Positions 43,791 through 51,754 of a DNA stretch of 64,000 nt are shown piece by piece (position 1 is the first letter of the stretch; each line of letters opens with the position of its first letter). The DNA lies in the NCBI GenBank assembly GCA_965237575.1, contig CBDEGI010000002.1:744001-808000 (forward strand). Reading direction: 5' to 3'. The translations under genes and the position numbers were made by a program. The notes beneath the pieces are model-generated. The model was given only the letters and a program-made list of their open reading frames with translations. It had not been told where the DNA came from and ran no database searches. The stretch comes from JAKZVK01 sp965237575. Its GTDB lineage: Bacteria; Acidobacteriota; Terriglobia; Bryobacterales; UBA6623.

Positions 43791-44672
43791 GTGACGTCTC
43801 AACCCTGGAAGGTCTCGCTCCACGGGGGCCACAGCGGCAAGTTTTGCGAGCACGCCGAAGGAGAACTCCGCGCCGTTCTCGAGGCGGCGGTCGCGGCCGG
43901 ATATCACACCTTCGGCGTCAGTGAGCACGCCCCACGCAGGCAGGAACGCTTCCTCTACCCCACCGAGCGAGAGAAGGGCTATACGGTCGAGCGCTTGGCC
44001 GAAGAGTTCGACGCCTACGCCCAGGCGGTGGCCAAACTGGCCGAGGAGTTCGCCGACCGCCTCGTCGTTTTGCGCGGATTTGAGGTAGAGGTAGTTCCGG
44101 CATCGAGCTACCGCGACGAGATGCTAGAGCACCGTCGCCGCTATGGCTTCGAATACATGGTCGGGTCCGTCCACTATGTCGACGAGATCGCGATCGACGG
44201 CGAGCCGAGCGAGTTCGAGCGGGTGTTATCCGAAGCCGGGAGCCTCGAGGCTCTGGCGATCCGCTACTACCAATCCGTCGCCGAGATGGTCGAGGCGCTG
44301 CAGCCGGAGGTGGTCGGCCACCTCGACTTGATCCGCAAGAACGCCCCCCGGGCCGCCGTGCTCAACACGCCCGCCATTCGAGACGCGGCCGAGCAGGCGC
44401 TCGACGCCGTCGCGAAGCACAACGGCATCCTCGACCTCAACACGGCTGGCTACCGTAAGGGTCTGGGTTCGCCGTATCCCGCCCCGTGGCTCGTCCGCCG
44501 CGCGCACGAGAGGCGGATCGGCTTCTGCTTTGGTGACGACAGCCACGGCCCCGATCAGGTCGGCGCGGGCCTCGACGAAGCCCGCCAGTACCTTCTCGAC
44601 AACGGAGTAGGCCAAGTCAGCATTCTCACGCGCGAGGACGGCAAGCTCGTTCGGCGTCAAGCAGCGCTGTAG
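43791..44672 (+). CDS. PHP-domain phosphatase, histidinol-phosphatase-like
   Basis: A 293-residue protein with GTG start. The PHP fold is suggested by VSLHGGHSGKFCEHA near the N-terminus, AGYHTFGVSEHAPRR, VVLRGFEVEVVP, YMVGSVHYVDEIAID and VVGHLDLIRKNAP, and a C-terminal FCFGDDSHGPDQVG. The first motif has H-x-x-H spacing rather than the usual H-x-H. Proteins of this type are often labelled HisK-like histidinol phosphatases. No his genes are near, so other phosphoesters are possible. Confidence 0.78.
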   Translation: MTSQPWKVSLHGGHSGKFCEHAEGELRAVLEAAVAAGYHTFGVSEHAPRRQERFLYPTEREKGYTVERLAEEFDAYAQAVAKLAEEFADRLVVLRGFEVEVVPASSYRDEMLEHRRRYGFEYMVGSVHYVDEIAIDGEPSEFERVLSEAGSLEALAIRYYQSVAEMVEALQPEVVGHLDLIRKNAPRAAVLNTPAIRDAAEQALDAVAKHNGILDLNTAGYRKGLGSPYPAPWLVRRAHERRIGFCFGDDSHGPDQVGAGLDEARQYLLDNGVGQVSILTREDGKLVRRQAAL

Positions 44673-44863
44673 GCAAGAATCACGGATGAGGGTAAGGTCG
44701 GCTGGTCCCAGGCGGCTTTGCGGATACTGGGATACTGTCGGATGACCGGTCCGAAGTGTAGGCAGCAATCACCGACCCTACAGCGAGCAGCGACGCCGCC
44801 ACAACCACCTAGAGCCGTATTCGCCACGAAGCGATGTTGGCAAAAGCCTACTATCATGGGTCC

Positions 44864-44944
44864 ATGCTTTTCCTTCTCGCGGGAATGCTACTGCTCCTCT
44901 GGCTTCACGCGGGACCGTCAATGATCCCCGCCCGGCGGCCGTGA
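44864..44944 (+). CDS. Possible 26-residue membrane peptide
   Basis: The ATG at 44864 opens MLFLLAGMLLLLWLHAGPSM followed by a short basic end and TGA. It has one hydrophobic helix and lies 50 bp ahead of a terminator. No ribosome site is evident and such a frame can occur by chance. Confidence 0.2.
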   Translation: MLFLLAGMLLLLWLHAGPSMIPARRP

Positions 44945-44993
44945 AGGGAACTAGCCCAACGTTCGTAAAGACCTACGGCTCTTTCAACCTCAC

Positions 44994-45020
44994 GGGGACG
45001 GAGCTGCTCCGTCCCCTTTT
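44994..45020 (+). terminator. Rho-independent terminator
   Basis: Stem GGGGACGGAG (44994-45003), loop CTG, stem CTCCGTCCCC (45007-45016), then TTTT. It may end the PHP-phosphatase transcript. Confidence 0.75.
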
Positions 45021-45160
45021 CCCCCCTTGTATTCTGAGGGTTCGACAAGAACGCCGGTGAGTCTCGGTGGTGGTCCCACGACTTCTGCCTTGGCGGCAAT
45101 AAACTCGTTGTGTGCGGGAGGGGGAATGGTATATCCTGTGCGAGCCGGAGGTCCAAGTAG

Positions 45161-46177
45161 ATGAACCCGACTTATCGTGTCCTGCTCGCCGCGATGTGCA
45201 CCACGTTGTTTTGCTGCGAAGCGGATTCGGTCAGGCCGGCCCCCGATCGCACGCAGACGATTCTGAGTCAGTTCAGAGAGGCGGCTGCGACTCCGCCGGA
45301 CCTACCGCTCAGTGCGGGCCTTCCTTGTGCTCCGACCGAGGGATTCCCGGGCGTCACGAACGACCGCTACTACTTTCTCAGCGAGGTGGGAGGCTGCCTC
45401 AACCTCCCGTGCTTCCTCAACGAGGTCGCCGGCACGGCGCACTCCAATGCCACTCTGATTATCGACCAGCAGTGCACTCTGTTCCATACACTGCGGATCC
45501 CATCCCGCTTCACCCTGGCCGGAGTCGGAATGGCCGGCGAAGGTTCACTGGTATTCGAGGGCATCAGCGCCAACTCCTCGGCGATCATCGTAGAGGATGC
45601 GATAGCGCAGGGCGGCAACTCTGAGACGACGATCCGGGATCTGGCCCTCTTTGGCGACTTCGCGGGCGACCCGGCGCAGACGGTCGCCGGACTCAACGTC
45701 TCGGGTGGCAACATCGTCCGAATCAACAATGTCCGCATATCCGGCTTTTCCCTCGGCATCTACGGTGAGCAGGCCTTTTCTGTGCTCATAAGCGATTCCA
45801 ATGTATCGGCGAATGACATCAACGTGGCCCTCGCCACCGACACGAATCATTGGCGCATTCGGGACAGCGTCATGAGCCAAGCGAACGAATGGAGCGTCTA
45901 CGTACTGGGGCCCGCCAACGACCAGGTGATCTCGGGTACCCGGTTCGAAGGGAGCCAGCAGGGTGCTGTGCGGTTGGGTAGCTACGGGGCGGTACTGATG
46001 AACAATCGCTTCGAAAGCAACAACGACGGAGCCGGCGGGCCCAGCGTCGGTGTTCTGGTCGAGCTCGGCGCCCAAAGGACAAGAATCATCTCAAACATCT
46101 TTTCCACCGACACTGTCGTCGACCAGGGAGAAGATACCGTCTGCCTCGCCAACATCTTCGAGGGCGCTCTGGGATGA
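45161..46177 (+). CDS. Secreted parallel beta-helix protein
   Basis: A 338-residue protein with a signal sequence or lipobox-like start (LLAAMCTTLFCCEADS). The middle and C-terminal halves show the periodic short hydrophobic repeats of a right-handed beta-helix: TTIRDLALFGDFAGDP, GGNIVRINNVRISGFSLGIY, ISDSNVSANDINVALA, ISGTRFEGSQQGAVRLG and LMNNRFESNN. Such folds are used in pectate-lyase-like enzymes and surface proteins. No catalytic motif is recognised. Confidence 0.72.
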   Translation: MNPTYRVLLAAMCTTLFCCEADSVRPAPDRTQTILSQFREAAATPPDLPLSAGLPCAPTEGFPGVTNDRYYFLSEVGGCLNLPCFLNEVAGTAHSNATLIIDQQCTLFHTLRIPSRFTLAGVGMAGEGSLVFEGISANSSAIIVEDAIAQGGNSETTIRDLALFGDFAGDPAQTVAGLNVSGGNIVRINNVRISGFSLGIYGEQAFSVLISDSNVSANDINVALATDTNHWRIRDSVMSQANEWSVYVLGPANDQVISGTRFEGSQQGAVRLGSYGAVLMNNRFESNNDGAGGPSVGVLVELGAQRTRIISNIFSTDTVVDQGEDTVCLANIFEGALG

Positions 46178-46283
46178 GAGTAGGAGAGCTCGGTGGACTG
46201 CCCCGAAGAGGCGCCGGGCGGCACGGCTGGCCGTACGGCCTTGCTTCTGAGTTGAGTATCTTTCGGGTAGGAGACTGAAAGCG

Positions 46284-46718
46284 ATGAACGACCTTCCCCC
46301 CCTCTGGCAGATCGTCCCTGTGGCCCTGATTGTCGTTTGGGGCGCAGTGTGGCTTGTCAAGCGCGTGACGAGCTCGCGGCGTTCCGCGTCCGACGGTCAG
46401 GGTCGGACGGGCTCTCCAGCCTCTTTCGATGGCTCGTCTCCGTCAGGTAGTACCGCCGCATCTTCCGGTTCGGCGACGGTTCTCCGCAAGACTTTGGCCA
46501 AAGGACTACGCATTCCACCCGAGTTGATTTCCGCTGAGACCGTCCGTTCTCGGCTGGTATCTTACGGAGTAAGCCAGGAAAGTTCTCGAATCGTCGAGCA
46601 GATCCTTCGCGACGCGGAGGGACAACAGCACGGGCACCCTGCGCCACCCGCCGCTGAAATCGAGATGACGGATATGCTCAAGATGGCGCAGGAATTAAAG
46701 GAGCGCTTGCCGTCGTAG
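46284..46718 (+). CDS. Single-pass membrane hypothetical protein
   Basis: A 144-residue protein: N-terminal helix (IVPVALIVVWGAVWLVKRVT), a low-complexity Ser/Gly linker (residues about 34-64), and a helical C-terminal part (IPPELISAETVRSRLVSYGV then SSRIVEQILRDAEGQ). No family recognised. Confidence 0.6.
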   Translation: MNDLPPLWQIVPVALIVVWGAVWLVKRVTSSRRSASDGQGRTGSPASFDGSSPSGSTAASSGSATVLRKTLAKGLRIPPELISAETVRSRLVSYGVSQESSRIVEQILRDAEGQQHGHPAPPAAEIEMTDMLKMAQELKERLPS

Positions 46719-46958
46719 CTGCAGCGGAGAGGAAACCGAGCTAACCGGCCGAAGCGTGATCGAACCGTTCCCAGGGCGACTGCTTCGGCTTCCACTCGCG
46801 CAAGAGGTGCCTGGCTTCGGAGGGGCCCCGAGGGGCTCGGGGGCAGCACCGAACTCGGCCGGATGAGGGGCATCCATGATCCCGGACCTCCCCCCAACTT
46901 GTAGCGCCCCCGTGATATGCTGGCACGCGGGCCATCTCTAGCCCTCGGCTCGTTCCTT

Positions 46959-47058
46959 ATGCGAATTTCCCGAGTATCGTTGCTGCTCATCGGAGTCTGC
47001 TGTCTGTGCCCGGCGGGTTACTCTCAGGGAGCACCGCCCCAACTGCAATACACGGCCG
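46959..47058 (+). pseudogene. Signal-peptide remnant of a lost secreted protein
   Basis: ATG at 46959 begins MRISRVSLLLIGVCCLCPAG then YSQGAPPQLQY, a good Sec signal. The frame then enters an intergenic repeat (from about 47059) and stops. The rest of the gene is absent. Confidence 0.45.
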
Positions 47059-47088
47059 GCGACCGGATGGTAGCCTGGGGTGACGCCG
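47059..47088. repeat. ACCCCAGGT-type repeat, left half
   Basis: GGATGGTAGCCTGGGGTGAC and neighbours match the reverse complement of 55900-55945. The right half of the same repeat continues at 47732, on the far side of the 635-bp element. Confidence 0.7.
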
Positions 47089-47132
47089 CTAGCAGCCCGT
47101 GGTGAAACCGCCGGCCGTGCTGGTTGAAATGT

Positions 47133-47156
47133 AGGGGCACGGCATGCCGTGCCCCT
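47133..47156. repeat. Perfect AGGGGCACGGCA/TGCCGTGCCCCT palindrome
   Basis: A 24-bp perfect palindrome, same family as 25697, 27769 and 47631. Confidence 0.8.
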
Positions 47157-47347
47157 GGAGTTTGGACATATCTCAAGCGGCGGCATGGCCCACTGCTTCG
47201 AGCCGTGGAGGTAGGCTCGTATCTTCCTTCCAGGGCTCCTCGTGTTCGGTCATCTCCTTCTGGGCAGACGGCCCCTCAGGGCCGAACAATCATAGCCCAC
47301 GGATTCATCCGTGGGTCTCGAAAACGCCTACCCCTGACTCGTTTTCC

Positions 47348-47409
47348 CCCGTTGCTGTTTCTCCTTGCGGGCGGTCGAACGACCGCGCGCAAGGAGAAAC
47401 AGCAACGGG
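47348..47409. repeat. Long hairpin with 30-bp arms
   Basis: CCCGTTGCTGTTTCTCCTTG continues into a 30-bp arm, complemented after a 2-base loop with one mismatch. Confidence 0.8.
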
Positions 47410-47731
47410 CTGTGGCGTCGCCTCGACCGACACCCATGGATGAATCCATGGGCTATGATTGTGGCGCCCGCTTCACGGGCGCTAACGCTCCTGTCGCGGT
47501 GTACTCGACCTGTCCCCACCGCAACAGAGTGAACAGAGGGCTATGATCTCTGGCCCCTCCCGGACCATAGCGAGCATTGATCCAGCCCCCTTCATTGGCA
47601 TGGTTTTCGTCTGGCAAATGTCCAAACTCCAGGGGCACGGCATGCCGTGCCCGCGGGCTCGGCCCGCCTCAAAATGTAGGGGTATACGAACGATCTCGGC
47701 GAAGAACGTCGCTTGCACCACGGGCTGCTAG

Positions 47732-47800
47732 GCGGAACCCCAGGTATCGAACCTTTTGTCTCGGGAGCCCTGACAGGGCGATGGAAACGCCTCGGCGGAC
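47732..47800. repeat. ACCCCAGGT-type repeat, right half
   Basis: GCGGAACCCCAGGTATCGAA then GAGCCCTGACAGGGCGATGG, matching the reverse complement of 55846-55910. Confidence 0.7.
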
Positions 47801-48628
47801 CGAGCCGTTGTCGGTTCAACAGTAGTCCGTATCGCCCCGGACGAGTGTCGCCACCGGCGGCGTATGACTCGGGGGCCCTGGGGGACCTCCCGAACTCTCG
47901 TTTTTACGAAATCCCGTGGAACGATCCGGCACTCCGCCGAGCTCGACGTTGCTCCTGTTCTTCCTGCGATTTCCTCCGATTCCAGGGTAGCAACAGGGTG
48001 GAAGAGTTTGACCCGCGTCGATCGGCAAGTAATTAAAAGGAAAGGGAATAAACATTTGGAAGATTCGTGACTCAAATTGCGGTTCGCGGTGCGATGGCGA
48101 GACGGAGTCCCAGGGGGGGTGCCACGGATCATGGCAGGGTGCCGGAGCCCCGAAGCCGGGCGGAGGCCGAGTTCGGGCTTTGTCCTTTAGGCCTCAGAAA
48201 AGGGCTCCGTCCCCTTTAGGCCTCAACACGATCATCGCCTTCTCGTACTGCGCAATGGCCCCCATCATCTGGCGCATCAAGATGCGCGTTGGGTCGTCTT
48301 GGAGTAGGTCCGGCGAGTCGGCTCACCATTTCCTTTCAATGAGTTCGAAATTTTCTCACGGCTTCCCCAAGAGTGAGCACCTCAGATGACTTGGAGCAGT
48401 TCTTTTCCCGTACATTCGCCAAACCTGGTGCCGCACCGGTGAGCGCTAAGAACGTTTCCCCTGTCGTGACTGCGTTTGGCCCCTGAAGTGCTTAGTCGAA
48501 TAGCTGCATCCCCTTGGTGTACGAGTCCCCCATCGACTCTTTACGAGTTAAGGCAAGGGCTGCCGGGGCCGGGCAACATCGACGACCAACCGCACCAAGT
48601 CCCTGAAGGGAACAAGGAGGATACGCCA

Positions 48629-49161
48629 TGAGTGAGTCTAAACAGTCCCAGCAGGCCGTCAAGCCGAGCCAGCCGTCGTGGCGATCAAGCAGCGCACACC
48701 CCTGCGAGGAGGTGCCCGCCAGGTGATGAGGTGCCCGCCAGGTGATGCTGACAGCGATCGTAACCCAGGTCGCCGACTACGTGGAGACGCACCGACAGAA
48801 AGTCGCCGAAGATGGCCGGTGCCTGGTGGTGCGAAACGGCTATGGGCGGAAGCGCAGCTTTGTCACCGGAGTGGGGACGCTCCTGGTGCAGACCCCGCGA
48901 GTCGAGGACCGCCGAGTTGACGAGCAGAGCCGCAAGTTTCGTTTCACTTCGCACATCTTGACGCCCTGTCTGAAACGCACCAAAAGCGTCGAAGAGCTGA
49001 TCCCCTGGCTGTATCCGAAAGGGATTTCGACCGTCGACTTCTCTGAAGAGCTGGCAGCCTTGGTGGGGCCGGATTCGTCGGGGCTGTCGGCCACGACGGT
49101 GATGCGACTTGCTTCCGCCCTAAGTTCGGCGATGCCGGAGAAGACATGGACTTCATCCGTA
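48629..49161 (+). pseudogene. IS256/Mutator-type transposase, frameshifted N-terminal remnant
   Basis: The ATG at 48629 follows a good ribosome site (AAGGAGGAT). The N-terminal part is spread over three frames: MSESKQSQQAVKPSQP, then VAIKQRTPLRGGARQVM, then LTAIVTQVADYVETHRQKVA. The second shift is explained by a perfect 19-bp tandem duplication (48710-48728 and 48729-48747). The third frame continues NGYGRKRSFVTGVGTLLVQT, CLKRTKSVEELIPWLYPKGI and LSATTVMRL as in IS256-like enzymes and then loses similarity. The DDE catalytic core is missing, so it is inactive. Confidence 0.82.
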
Positions 49162-49316
49162 GAATGATTGAAAACGCTGCCTTTTTGCATGGTGCAACGA
49201 AGCGGTCGTCTACGAACTGGTGGCCCCCGTCCCGATGTTGCGTTAGCGTTCTGTTGCAACGCGCATTGCCTCGAGGTACCCACTTCCCGACATCCAGCCA
49301 AACCAAATAGAGCGAA

Positions 49317-49337
49317 CTGGATACCCCACTATGGCTA
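49317..49337. repeat. Element-like terminus next to the IS256 remnant
   Basis: ACTGGATACCCCACT at this point matches the outer 12-13 bp of the type A elements (GGATACCCCACT). It may be the surviving right end of the IS or of another type A copy. Confidence 0.45.
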
Positions 49338-49533
49338 TTTAGCTGGTCACGAGATCGGAACCCGTCCACCTACAGCGGCCTTTCCACGTCCCAAGCGACA
49401 AGAGCCCCCACGGCCAGTCGGCAGTGAATGCGAAACAATCTATCGCAGAGTTTTTGGTTGCCATCCTTTCGAAAAGCTGATGATGCCCGAGCGAGCGGAC
49501 GTGAGTGCTTTAGAGGCGCATCGGGTGTTGTAT

Positions 49534-49609
49534 TCCGGGGTAGCTTAGCTGGTAAAGCAGTGCGCTGTTCACGCACAAGATGTAGGTTCGAACCCTACCC
49601 CCGGAGCCA
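49534..49609 (+). tRNA. tRNA-Asn (GUU)
   Basis: A complete cloverleaf: acceptor TCCGGGG/CCCCGGA, D arm GCTT/AAGC with GG in the loop, anticodon stem GTGCG/CGCAC, 7-base loop CTGTTCA giving anticodon GUU (49567-49569), variable loop AAGAT, T arm GTAGG/CCTAC with TTCGAAC, discriminator G and encoded CCA. Base 37 is C instead of the usual purine. Confidence 0.9.
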
Positions 49610-49756
49610 TTTTTGCCCATTCCTCGCACTTCGGTCCTCACGCTTTGAAGCTCAGCAAACGAGTACCGCCTATTACGGGAGGTCTGGCCGGCTGATCGCC
49701 GGTCAAATTCGCACGTGAACTCAGTTTCAAACACGCGGCCGCGATCACGACGATCA

Positions 49757-50993
49757 ATGCCGGCTGGACACACCACAGAAATTCAATTTCAAGGCCGCGT
49801 GGTCACAGTACCATGTGCCTCCGTCAACGGATACACCGTCATAACGACAGGAAAAATGCTACGAATAGCCTCTATTGTGAATCAACACCTACTCGAGGGT
49901 GAGATTGTCCCAGATCCTGAAGTCTTCGCTTCGCAAATCCAGCAGTCTGCCCTGAAGGCTGACATTTTTACGTTCGCTCAGAAAATCCCCGACGACACAC
50001 CAAAGTACCTTTTTCATATGGAGTGGGACAATGCCGCAGTGATTCCAATAACTAGTTAATGGGGTATCCACTTGACTCAGGTAGCCCCTAGGCGTTGTGG
50101 TTTGGTCGATCCATGGACGCCAGCACACTGCACCCAGAATGCACCCTGGGGCGCCAGACGCCGGTCTGCAGGCAATTGGGCCACGAGGCTGCGTTTCGGG
50201 CCGATCAAGGATTACGCACGCGCCATGGCCATCGCAGGCTTGGAAACGTGGTGCTATCGGCAAGCCTTTCCGGGGGCCGCCAATGGCCAACCACAGTATG
50301 TTGTGGTCACCTGAGTCAAATGGATACCCCACTACTAGTTATTCAGAGTGGTTTACAAATATGGTGCAGTCTGATGTTCGAAAGGCAATTAGAAAATCAC
50401 TGAAACGAGGTGTCACCGTAGAAGAGGTACGATTTGATGACAACTTCGTAAAGGGGATTCAGAACATTTACAATGAAACCACTCTCCGCCAGGGAAAGCC
50501 CTTTTGGCATTATGGCAAAGATCTTGACACGGTTAGGCGCGACAATTCCACGTACTTTGACCGTAGCTGTTACATCGGGGCCTATTACGAAGACGAGCTT
50601 ATCGGATTTATCAGGATGATCGTTGTCGATCGTGTCGCAACTACCCTCCAGGTGATTGCGCAGCAGAAATACTTCGGCAAGAAGCCAACCAATGCACTTA
50701 TTGCCAAAGCAGTCGAGGTGTGTGAAAAAAGAGAGCTCTCACATCTAGTTTACGGCAGCTACGTCTACACAGATCCGCATAGTTCCCTCACGGAATTCAA
50801 GAGACGGAACGGATTTCAACAAATGTTAATTCCACGGTATTGCATTCCCTTGACACGTAGTGGTGCCGTCTCACTCAGCTTCGGCCTGCATCGCCCTGCG
50901 TCGAGATGGATGCCCTACCCAATAATTCGTCGACTTCGAGACCTCCGGGATCGTTGGAACTATCGCCGCCTGAAAGCGAACCCTAAGTCATGA
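49757..50993 (+). pseudogene. FemAB/GNAT-like acyl- or aminoacyltransferase gene split by a type A element
   Basis: Two frames, 49757-50058 and 50342-50993, join in frame when the 275-bp element and one 8-bp target copy (ACTAGTTA) are removed: 1237-283 = 954 nt, 317 residues. The restored protein reads PITSYSEWF across the join. The C-terminal half, DVRKAIRKSLKRGVTVEEV, FIGAYYEDELIGFIRMIV-like and ALIAKAVEVCEKRELSHLVY, TEFKRRNGFQQMLIPRYC, resembles GNAT/FemAB proteins of capsule or exopolysaccharide clusters. The start is uncertain (GTG 49715 or ATG 49757). Today the N-terminal frame ends at 50059, within the first bases of the element. Lower G+C than its surroundings suggests transfer. Confidence 0.8.
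50059..50333 (+). mobile_element. 275-bp type A inverted-repeat element
   Basis: Begins ATGGGGTATCCACTTGACTC and ends with the complement GAGTCAAATGGATACCCC then ACT. Flanked by ACTAGTTA at 50051-50058 and 50334-50341. It encodes no transposase. Its interior is identical to that of the copy at 51097, in opposite orientation. Confidence 0.92.
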
Positions 50994-51009
50994 CCACACT
51001 ACTGTCCGG

Positions 51010-51754
51010 TTAAAAGTCGAATAGAATCAGCTGGTTGGGGTCATCGAGTAGGTGTTCGTGGGAAGCGGACGGCTGCAAGGCCTGTAAAATGGGCGTTGTG
51101 GGGTATCCATTTGACTCAGGTGACCACAACATACTGTGGTTGGCCATTGGCGGCCCCCGGAAAGGCTTGCCGATAGCACCACGTTTCCAAGCCTGCGATG
51201 GCCATGGCGCGTGCGTAATCCTTGATCGGCCCGAAACGCAGCCTCGTGGCCCAATTGCCTGCAGACCGGCGTCTGGCGCCCCAGGGTGCATTCTGGGTGC
51301 AGTGTGCTGGCGTCCATGGATCGACCAAACCACAACGCCTAGGGGCTACCTGAGTCAAGTGGATACCCCATATGGGCGTTTTCTCGAATAGGGTGACGCT
51401 GAGAATCTGTAGGATTTGGTAGAGACTCGCCTCCAGACCCAACCTCTTGCGCACGATAGCGACCAGCACGTAAACCGAGACGGCGATCCAGATCTGAGTC
51501 TTCACGGCGTTCTCGCTGGCGCCGTAGAACTTCTTGATCCGCAGATGCTGCTTGATCCACTTGAAGAACAACTCAATCTGCCAACGCGACTTGTAGATGC
51601 GGGCGATGGTCAGCGCCGGGAGCGCGAAGTTGGTGGTCAGGAACTTCAGCCGCTTGTTCGTCGCGGCGTCGAAGTAGCTGACCCGCCGCAACGGATCCGG
51701 ATAGGCTTGGGCCGATTCGATGGCGCCCAGGATGACGGTCTGATCCGAGCGCAC
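51010..51754 (-). pseudogene. IS4-family transposase C-terminal remnant split by a type A element
   Basis: Leftward frame with TNKRLKFLTTNFALPALTIA and the IS4 signature Y-x2-R-x3-E-x6-K in IYKSRWQIELFFKWIKQ, then IWIAVSVYVLVAIVRKRLGL. It runs into the element at 51371; after removing element and target copy (283 bp) the frame continues EKTPILQALQPSASHEHLLD and ends at TAA 51010. The N-terminal half with the first catalytic Asp residues is missing upstream of 51754. So truncation and a second insertion have both hit this copy. Confidence 0.87.
51097..51371 (-). mobile_element. 275-bp type A inverted-repeat element, second identical copy
   Basis: Opposite orientation to the 50059 copy and identical inside. 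Target duplication ATGGGCGT at 51089-51096 and 51372-51379 (9 bp if the next T is counted). It lies within the IS4 remnant. Confidence 0.92.

Larger units (their letters stand above)
44673..45160. other. Intergenic region with terminator and a tiny hydrophobic frame
   Basis: About 490 bp. Includes a 26-codon hydrophobic frame (44864-44944) and a strong terminator hairpin at 44994-45020. Nothing else is recognised. Confidence 0.5.
47093..47727. mobile_element. 635-bp inverted-end element built of hairpins, inserted in another repeat
   Basis: Ends are CAGCCCGTGGTG (47093-47104) and its complement CACCACGGGCTG (47716-47727). CTAG flanks both sides (47089-47092, 47728-47731), giving a 4-bp target duplication; removing the unit plus one CTAG rejoins the ACCCCAGGT-type repeat. 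Inside are palindromes at 47133-47156, 47296-47315, 47348-47409 (30-bp arms, one mismatch), 47433-47452 and 47631-47653. No transposase is encoded. Confidence 0.7.
46719..48628. other. Repeat-dense region without intact genes
   Basis: Nearly 1.9 kb in which every longer open frame reads through repeats. It contains a signal-peptide remnant (46959-47058), a split copy of an ACCCCAGGT-type repeat, and a 635-bp inverted-end element (47093-47727). The final 800 bp show no gene; the line near 48180-48225 repeats GGCCTCAGAAAAGGGCTCCG-like text. Confidence 0.6.

Noticed and set aside
47059..48100. CRISPR array
   Set aside because: Repeats here are inverted and irregularly spaced, not direct repeats with uniform spacers; no cas genes are present.
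49534..49609. tRNA-Asn as an integration site of a genomic island
   Set aside because: The 3' end of the tRNA is not repeated anywhere I could see in the window, and no full-size integrase is adjacent.
50072..50403. Open frames inside the type A elements as possible small proteins
   Set aside because: They occur in several frames at once, read through the terminal repeats and differ between copies only by flank; no ribosome site or family pattern.
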